Shown here piece after piece: positions 6,580 to 11,349 of a stretch of DNA of 11,349 bases. Below the pieces are notes generated by a model that made no database searches, was not told the origin of the DNA, and saw only the letters and a program-made list of their open reading frames with translations. This DNA is from an uncultured Mucilaginibacter sp. (GTDB lineage: Bacteria; Bacteroidota; Bacteroidia; Sphingobacteriales; Sphingobacteriaceae). How positions within the stretch are numbered: position 1 is the stretch's first letter; every line of letters starts with the position of its first letter. The position numbers and the translations under genes are program-made. Where the stretch lies: positions 1-11,349 of the forward strand of contig CAMLFI010000043.1 in the NCBI GenBank assembly GCA_946479225.1, written 5' to 3'.

Positions 6580-6587
6580 TATTTTTG
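6580..6587 (+). promoter_or_regulatory. -7 element of valS, nearly touching the start codon
   Basis: TATTTTTG is a perfect TAnnTTTG match and ends six bases before the ATG at 6594. Transcription would begin at or just before the start codon, so the mRNA would be leaderless or nearly so. It also argues against a start at the upstream in-frame ATG (6534). A good -33 TTG at the usual distance was not found; a TTTTG lies 12 bases upstream, too close. Confidence 0.45.
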
Positions 6588-6593
6588 CGGCTT

Positions 6594-9263
6594 ATGAGTA
6601 TTGCTAAAACCTATTCGCCAAAACAAGCCGAAGAAAAATGGTACAGTTACTGGCTGCAACATAAATTTTTTAAGTCGGTGCCCGATGGGCGCGAATCCTA
6701 CACCATTGTAATGCCTCCGCCCAACGTTACCGGGGTGCTGCACATGGGCCACATGCTGAATAATACCATACAGGATGTGCTGATACGCCGGGCGCGCATG
6801 AAAGGTAAAAACGCCTGCTGGGTGCCCGGTACAGACCACGCCAGCATTGCTACCGAGACTAAGGTTGTTGCCATGCTTAAAGAAAAAGGCATCAGCAAAA
6901 AAGACCTTACCCGCGAAGAGTTTTTAGCTTATGCATGGGAGTGGAAAGAGAAATATGGCGGTATTATTCTGGATCAGTTAAAGAAATTAGGCGCATCATG
7001 CGATTGGGACCGTACCCGTTTTACTATGGACCCGGACCTGAGCGATGCCGTGCTGGATACCTTTATCCACCTGTACAAAAAAGGGCTTATCTACCGCGGT
7101 ATCCGCATGGTAAACTGGGACCCGCAAGGTAAAACTGCGGTGAGTGATGAGGAGGTTGTACGTAAAGAGGTTAATCAGAAGCTTTATTATATTAAGTATA
7201 AAGTAGCAAGTAGCAAGTATCAAGATGATAGGCAAAAGTCTAACGACTTGATACTTGATACTAAGTACTTAACAATAGCTACCACCCGTCCTGAAACTAT
7301 AATGGCTGATGCGGCCATATGCATTAACCCCAACGATGAGCGGTATATGCATCTGCATGGTCAATCGGTTTTTATCCCGTTGATCAACCGCGAGATACCC
7401 GTTATACTGGATGAGTATGTGACCATGGATTTTGGTACCGGCTGTTTAAAAGTTACCCCTGCGCATGATCTGAATGATTATGAGTTGGGTCAAAAGCATA
7501 AGCTGCCCGTTATTGATATTTTAAATGATGACGGTACCCTGAATGACAAAGCGCAGATATTGGTAGGAGAGGACCGTTTCGCAGCACGTAAGAAGATCGC
7601 GGTTATGCTGGAAGAAGCAGGGGCGTTAGAGAAGGTAGAAGAATACAAATCGCAGGTAGGTTTTTCTGAGCGTACCAACGCGGTTATTGAACCTAAGCTA
7701 TCTATGCAATGGTTCTGTAAAATGGGCGAAATGGCTAAGCCGGCGCTGGATTATGTATTAAAAGGCGAGGTTAAACTGATCCCGGAAAAGTTCACCAATA
7801 CCTACCGCCATTGGATGGAAAACGTGCAGGATTGGTGTATTAGCAGGCAGTTATGGTGGGGGCAGCAAATCCCCGCCTGGTATTTACCCAACGGCGAATA
7901 TGTGATTGCGAAGACCGCAGAAGAGGCCTTTGCAGAAGCAAGAGTCAAGAATCAAGAGTTAAGAATTGAAGATCTGGTGCAGGAAGAAGACGTTGTAGAT
8001 ACCTGGTTCTCATCATGGTTATGGCCAATTTCTGTTTTTGATGGATTTAAAGACCCCGAGAATGCTGATATTAAATATTATTATCCAACTAACGACCTGG
8101 TAACCGCGCCGGAAATATTGTTTTTTTGGGTAGCACGTATGATAATGGCAGGGCACGAGTTTAAAGGAGATCTTCCTTTCAGGAACGTTTACCTTACCGG
8201 TATTGTACGTGATAAACAGGGGAGAAAGATGTCAAAATCATTAGGTAACTCGCCTGATCCGCTGGATCTGATAGACCAATACGGTGCGGATGGTGTGCGC
8301 GTGGGGATGCTGCTGAGCTCACCTGCCGGCAACGACCTGATGTTTGACGAAAAGGACTGTTTACAGGGCCGTAACTTCTTTAACAAAGTTTGGAACGCTT
8401 TCCTGCTGATAAAGGGCTGGGAGGTTGACGATACCTTGCAAAACCCGAATACTGTAACCATTAAATGGTTTGAAAGCCGCTTTAACCAGGGGCTCCAGGA
8501 AATTGAAGAGGCCTTTGCACAATACCGCTTGTCGGAAGCATTGATGTCAACCTATAAACTGGTTTGGGACGATTTCTGCGCCTGGTACCTGGAGATGATA
8601 AAGCCTGCGTATCAGCATCCTATCGACAGGGAAACGTACAATAAAACAGTTAGTTTCTTTGAAAATATATTAAAGATACTGCATCCGTTTATGCCTTTTA
8701 TAACTGAAGAGTTATGGCATGATGATCTGTTTAAAGAACGGGCGGATGATGATTGCTGTATCGTTGCTCAATTACCAACAATTGGGGAAATTAATTCCCG
8801 TTTGGTGAGTGATATAGAAGTGGTTAAACAAATAATTGCCCAGGTGAGAAATATTCGTCAGAATAAACAAATATCGCCAAAAGAAACATTGCAACTCTTG
8901 GTTAAGCCCGGTTCCGGAATTGATTATGAGGCGTACCGTTACATAATTGTTAAGTTGGCTAATCTCAACGAGTTCTCGCTTGTAAATAATAAGGTGAGCG
9001 ATGCAGCAGGCTTTTTGGTATCAACAGACGAGTTTTTTATCCCACTGCAAGAAACGATAGACGCTGAGGCTGAGCAGGAACGCCTGCAAAAAGAAAAAAA
9101 TTACCTGGAAGGTTTCCTAAAATCGGTTGATGCAAAATTAGCTAATGAGCGTTTTATGGCTAACGCGAAACCCGAAATAATTGATAACGAGCTGAAGAAA
9201 AAAGCGGATGCTGAGGCGAAATTAAAAATAGTAGAAGAAAACCTCCGCGGATTGGCAGGCTAA
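6594..9263 (+). CDS. valS: Valyl-tRNA synthetase (class Ia), with in-frame heptad repeats
   Basis: ValS (EC 6.1.1.9) charges tRNA-Val with valine and hydrolyses mischarged Thr-tRNA-Val. With the start at 6594 it has 889 residues, normal for the family. The alternative ATG at 6534 would add 20 residues before the conserved YSPKQAEEKWYSYW and would start upstream of the -7 element. Motifs: PPPNVTGVLHMGH with H50-M-G-H53 (HIGH signature), the CP1 editing domain with TTRPETI (230-236) and a GTGCLKVTPAHD motif, KMSKS at 545-549, the anticodon-binding helical domain (about 620-780), and the C-terminal coiled-coil arm (818-889). Two CAAG-type heptad repeat blocks lie inside the frame. One encodes about 20 residues (204-224) just before TTRPETI that I do not expect in the family; the other encodes residues 449-460. 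The frame is intact through both, and the enzyme is presumably essential. Confidence 0.97.
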   Translation: MSIAKTYSPKQAEEKWYSYWLQHKFFKSVPDGRESYTIVMPPPNVTGVLHMGHMLNNTIQDVLIRRARMKGKNACWVPGTDHASIATETKVVAMLKEKGISKKDLTREEFLAYAWEWKEKYGGIILDQLKKLGASCDWDRTRFTMDPDLSDAVLDTFIHLYKKGLIYRGIRMVNWDPQGKTAVSDEEVVRKEVNQKLYYIKYKVASSKYQDDRQKSNDLILDTKYLTIATTRPETIMADAAICINPNDERYMHLHGQSVFIPLINREIPVILDEYVTMDFGTGCLKVTPAHDLNDYELGQKHKLPVIDILNDDGTLNDKAQILVGEDRFAARKKIAVMLEEAGALEKVEEYKSQVGFSERTNAVIEPKLSMQWFCKMGEMAKPALDYVLKGEVKLIPEKFTNTYRHWMENVQDWCISRQLWWGQQIPAWYLPNGEYVIAKTAEEAFAEARVKNQELRIEDLVQEEDVVDTWFSSWLWPISVFDGFKDPENADIKYYYPTNDLVTAPEILFFWVARMIMAGHEFKGDLPFRNVYLTGIVRDKQGRKMSKSLGNSPDPLDLIDQYGADGVRVGMLLSSPAGNDLMFDEKDCLQGRNFFNKVWNAFLLIKGWEVDDTLQNPNTVTIKWFESRFNQGLQEIEEAFAQYRLSEALMSTYKLVWDDFCAWYLEMIKPAYQHPIDRETYNKTVSFFENILKILHPFMPFITEELWHDDLFKERADDDCCIVAQLPTIGEINSRLVSDIEVVKQIIAQVRNIRQNKQISPKETLQLLVKPGSGIDYEAYRYIIVKLANLNEFSLVNNKVSDAAGFLVSTDEFFIPLQETIDAEAEQERLQKEKNYLEGFLKSVDAKLANERFMANAKPEIIDNELKKKADAEAKLKIVEENLRGLAG
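7201..7273. repeat. Palindromic CAAG-heptad element inside valS
   Basis: The left arm is built of heptads AAGTAGC (7201), AAGTAGC (7208) and AAGTATC (7215). The right arm is built of ACTTGAT (7246 and 7253), then ACTAAGT and ACTTAAC. The core CAAGTATCAAG (7214-7224) is perfectly complementary to CTTGATACTTG (7247-7257), with a 22-base loop. With one mismatch the stem extends to 16 bp (7209-7224 with 7247-7262). It encodes V204 to about T227 of ValS and keeps the frame. It resembles palindromic elements that insert within coding genes, such as Rickettsia palindromic elements; kinship to those is not claimed. Confidence 0.75.
7939..7973. repeat. Second CAAG-heptad repeat block inside valS
   Basis: Five heptads run in direct order: CAAGAGT at 7939, CAAGAAT at 7946, CAAGAGT at 7953, TAAGAAT at 7960 and TGAAGAT at 7967, the last degenerate. 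The period of seven does not match the codon period, so the repeat is not a simple amino-acid repeat. It encodes ARVKNQELRIED (449-460), before the DTWFSSW motif. Unlike the first block, it does not clearly lengthen the protein. Confidence 0.6.
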
Positions 9264-9365
9264 TTGCGCTGCTTTAACGCTATAGTTGTGAAAATTAATA
9301 AACATATATTTAATATTTTGTTAATTTAGAAACCACAGTTATACCCACGAGATAAGGCGTTGTAA

Positions 9366-11210
9366 ATGAGCGGTACTGCAAGTTTTCTTAATTTTTCTAT
9401 TGATCGGATATTGTCAGACAAGCAATCCTCGCTTGACAATGCCCGTATCCGGCTTTTATATTATGGTTTAGCGCTGTCTTTTTTCACCTCGCTGCTCCTG
9501 TTTTTCGAGGTTGTTTACAAAGAACATCTAATTATAAGTATCATAACAGGCACTTTAGCGCTTACAGCAGCCGTGTTATTTAAATATTTAACCTATAAGC
9601 CAAATTATCGCGCTATATCTCATGCCGCACTTATTGTTGGCACAATTGCACATTTAATAAATAGTTACATAGTAAAGCAAAATGTTGATGCTATAACGGT
9701 GAGTGTAATAGTTTTAATGATGCTATTTAGTTTTAATATGCTTGGCCAAAAAATGGGCTATGTTTATTCTGCGCTGAATATTTTTCCGATATTATTACTG
9801 TTAGTGCTGCAAAATGGTAATTCATTCCTGATAACCCTTAAGCCCGAAAAAATTGACGACGCGACATTTATCATAACCATCTCGTCCTGCTTTGTATTGA
9901 TATTGTTTGTTTACAGCCACTTTTATGCTTCATTTACTAAAGCATTATCACAGCTTTCTCAAACTACTGAACAACAGGATGCCCTTGCCACTAAATTTGA
10001 AAGCGCGATAGAAAAGGCGCAGAAATCGTCAGAGATCAAATCAGAGTTTCTTTCTACCATGTCGCACGAGATACGCACCCCGCTTAACGCTGTTATTGGT
10101 ATGACGGATCTTTTGATAATGGGTGGCCCACGTGCCGATCAAAAAGAAAACCTTGAAGTACTTAAATTCTCTGCAAGTAATTTACTATCTATTGTAAATG
10201 ATGTCTTGGATTTTAACAAGATAGAGTCGGGTAAGCTGGTGTTTGAAAAAATACGCCTTAACTTATATGAGCTCATGAGTAGCATTTGTGGAGGCCAAAC
10301 AATAACCGCGCAGCAAAAAGGTTTGAATTTTACGTTGGATATTGACAGTGCCTTGCAAAGTAAAACGTTATTCGGCGATCCTACGCGCATTACCCAAATT
10401 GTGTTTAACCTGGTTAGTAATGCAATTAAATTTACCACCAAGGGCGATATACTGGTTAAGGTATCGTGCATAGAAGATCGTCATGATCGCCTTACCGTTA
10501 ATTTTTTGGTAAAAGATACAGGTATTGGAATACCGCAGGATAGACTCGATGTTATTTTTGAGCCATTTACACAGGAATCAGTTAGCACTACCCGGCAGTA
10601 TGGCGGTACCGGTTTAGGCCTGGCAATTGTTAAGCGTTTGCTTGAACTACAGGGTCTAAAAGTGAACGTTAACAGTGTTGTTGATGAAGGTTCTGAATTC
10701 TCATTCAATATGGAGTTTCCGGTAGCTACTGAAAAGCAGGCTATTGTAGATAAAAAGACACCGCTGGTTGTTCAAACAGAAGCGGAAGCTTTTGGTTCAA
10801 TGCGGATGCTGATAGCCGAGGATAACCCGGTTAACGTAATGCTGATGAAAAAGCTGCTGTCAAAATGGAACATTACGCCGTTTATAGCCGAGAATGGCGA
10901 GCGTGCTATTGAATTTGTACAGTATGGCAACTTTGATATCATATTAATGGATCTGCAAATGCCTGTAATGAACGGTTTTGACGCGGCAATTGAGATCCGT
11001 AAAATGGCCGACCCTCAAAAAGCTAATATCCCTATTATCGCTTTAACTGCTTCGGCGCTGTTTGACATAAAGGAACGCGTGTTTAGCTCGGGTATGAATG
11101 ATTATGTGTCAAAGCCGTTTAAACCTAATGAGCTTTACGATAAAATCCTAAACCTGGTACCCACCGCCCCCGATATTAAACACCCGCGTATACCGGAAGT
11201 TGCTCAATAA
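9366..11210 (+). CDS. Hybrid sensor histidine kinase with C-terminal receiver domain
   Basis: This 614-residue inner-membrane protein has six predicted membrane segments (about 30-50, 55-75, 84-103, 110-127, 132-149, 167-188) with little extracellular sequence, so any signal is probably sensed in the membrane or cytoplasm. A coiled coil (193-225) leads to HisKA with the phosphorylated H234 in MSHEIRTPLN. The ATPase domain follows with N352 in NLVSNAIKF, D384-T-G-I-G (G1 box) and GGTGLGL (413-419, G2 box). The receiver domain (about 480-600) has the acidic pair E485-D486, phospho-acceptor D529 in LMDLQMP, T561 and K583, so it is complete. There is no HPt or DNA-binding domain; phosphate must pass to another protein or act on the kinase. 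It starts 102 bases after valS without a clear promoter. Its last 35 bases overlap the convergent HsdR_N-type gene. Confidence 0.95.
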   Translation: MSGTASFLNFSIDRILSDKQSSLDNARIRLLYYGLALSFFTSLLLFFEVVYKEHLIISIITGTLALTAAVLFKYLTYKPNYRAISHAALIVGTIAHLINSYIVKQNVDAITVSVIVLMMLFSFNMLGQKMGYVYSALNIFPILLLLVLQNGNSFLITLKPEKIDDATFIITISSCFVLILFVYSHFYASFTKALSQLSQTTEQQDALATKFESAIEKAQKSSEIKSEFLSTMSHEIRTPLNAVIGMTDLLIMGGPRADQKENLEVLKFSASNLLSIVNDVLDFNKIESGKLVFEKIRLNLYELMSSICGGQTITAQQKGLNFTLDIDSALQSKTLFGDPTRITQIVFNLVSNAIKFTTKGDILVKVSCIEDRHDRLTVNFLVKDTGIGIPQDRLDVIFEPFTQESVSTTRQYGGTGLGLAIVKRLLELQGLKVNVNSVVDEGSEFSFNMEFPVATEKQAIVDKKTPLVVQTEAEAFGSMRMLIAEDNPVNVMLMKKLLSKWNITPFIAENGERAIEFVQYGNFDIILMDLQMPVMNGFDAAIEIRKMADPQKANIPIIALTASALFDIKERVFSSGMNDYVSKPFKPNELYDKILNLVPTAPDIKHPRIPEVAQ

Positions 11211-11349
11211 ACCGGAAAGATCCATCTTCGAAATTTATAACGCAGAAATAATGTTGCAGCCCGTTGGTAACTGCCAAAAGCTCAATTTTATGTACCATGT
11301 TATAACGGGCTATTTGCTCAAACACTTTTTGATTTATGGCTACGCCGGG
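11176..11349 (-). CDS. HsdR N-terminal-like (type I restriction enzyme R) domain protein, 5' part outside window
   Basis: The minus strand is open from the right edge to a TAA at 11178-11176, giving the last 57 residues. They include INQKVFEQIARYN (5-17), LLAVTNGLQHYFC (24-36) and FEDGSFRFIEQLP (40-52). This matches, from family memory, the end of standalone Bacteroidota proteins with the HsdR N-terminal endonuclease-like fold (PF13588 type), whose pattern is a QI-x-RYN helix then VTNG-x-x-HY. The nuclease core (PD-ExK type) would lie upstream, outside the window, so activity cannot be judged. Such proteins are about 150 residues and are usually not part of a full restriction system. The 3' end overlaps the kinase gene tail to tail by 35 bases. 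Confidence 0.78.
   Translation of the reverse strand, partial: PGVAINQKVFEQIARYNMVHKIELLAVTNGLQHYFCVINFEDGSFRFIEQLPVYAGV

Noticed and set aside
6534..6593. Upstream in-frame ATG that would lengthen ValS by 20 residues
   Set aside because: The extra residues precede the conserved N-terminus of ValS and the stretch contains the -7 element TATTTTTG, so the start at 6594 is better.
2398..7273. Identical 12-mer TAAGTACTTAAC at 2398-2409 and at 7262-7273 in valS
   Set aside because: A few shared 12-mers are expected by chance in 11 kb of AT-rich sequence, and the flanks of the two copies do not match.
9305..9320. TATATTTA or ATATTTTG as promoter of the histidine kinase
   Set aside because: Both are imperfect, and the only upstream TTG (9286-9288) is 16 or 24 bases away, outside the usual spacing.

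Overview
The window looks like chromosomal DNA of a Bacteroidota bacterium, most likely of the family Sphingobacteriaceae (Mucilaginibacter or Pedobacter type). This is an inference. It rests on the protein style, on -7 elements of the TAnnTTTG type instead of classical E. coli promoters, on the absence of Shine-Dalgarno sequences before most starts, and on a lipoprotein with an acidic patch after its cysteine. Eight complete genes and two genes cut by the window edges are supported. No tRNA, rRNA, CRISPR array, transposase gene or convincing intrinsic terminator was seen. No gene-free stretch exceeds 300 bases; the longest are 1075-1347 and 2332-2599.

Left part (1-1074, minus strand): a multi-spanning membrane protein with a duplicated two-helix module is followed 18 bases later by an N-acetylmuramoyl-L-alanine amidase that runs off the left edge. 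A well-formed Bacteroidota promoter (1152-1181) drives the pair. The arrangement resembles a membrane-protein/endolysin cassette. Divergent from it is a secreted or outer-membrane lipid A 3'-O-deacylase (LpxR family, 1348-2331). LpxR and a convergent kduI (2600-3430) share a repeat-rich gap with a 12-bp inverted repeat 209 bp across and two sets of short, helically spaced direct repeats.

Middle (3521-6421, minus strand): a membrane-anchored XRE-type regulator with a DUF4870-like tail (4810-5355) forms an apparent operon with a lipoprotein serine hydrolase of the class C beta-lactamase/PBP fold (3521-4798). Upstream is a secreted protein with a carbohydrate-binding-like N-terminal domain (5549-6421, GTG start).

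Right part (6594-11349): valyl-tRNA synthetase (valS) starts at 6594, almost on top of its -7 element, and carries two blocks of CAAG-type heptanucleotide repeats inside its reading frame. The first block is palindromic and encodes about 20 extra residues in the editing domain. A hybrid histidine kinase with a C-terminal receiver domain follows on the same strand. Its last 35 bases overlap, tail to tail, the 3' end of a minus-strand gene for an HsdR N-terminal-like nuclease domain that runs off the right edge.

The genes do not form one pathway. Several concern the cell envelope: amidase, LpxR, lipoprotein hydrolase, membrane-anchored regulator and sensor kinase. The most notable features are the palindromic heptad element inside valS, the repeat cluster between lpxR and kduI, and the duplicated-hairpin membrane protein beside the amidase.
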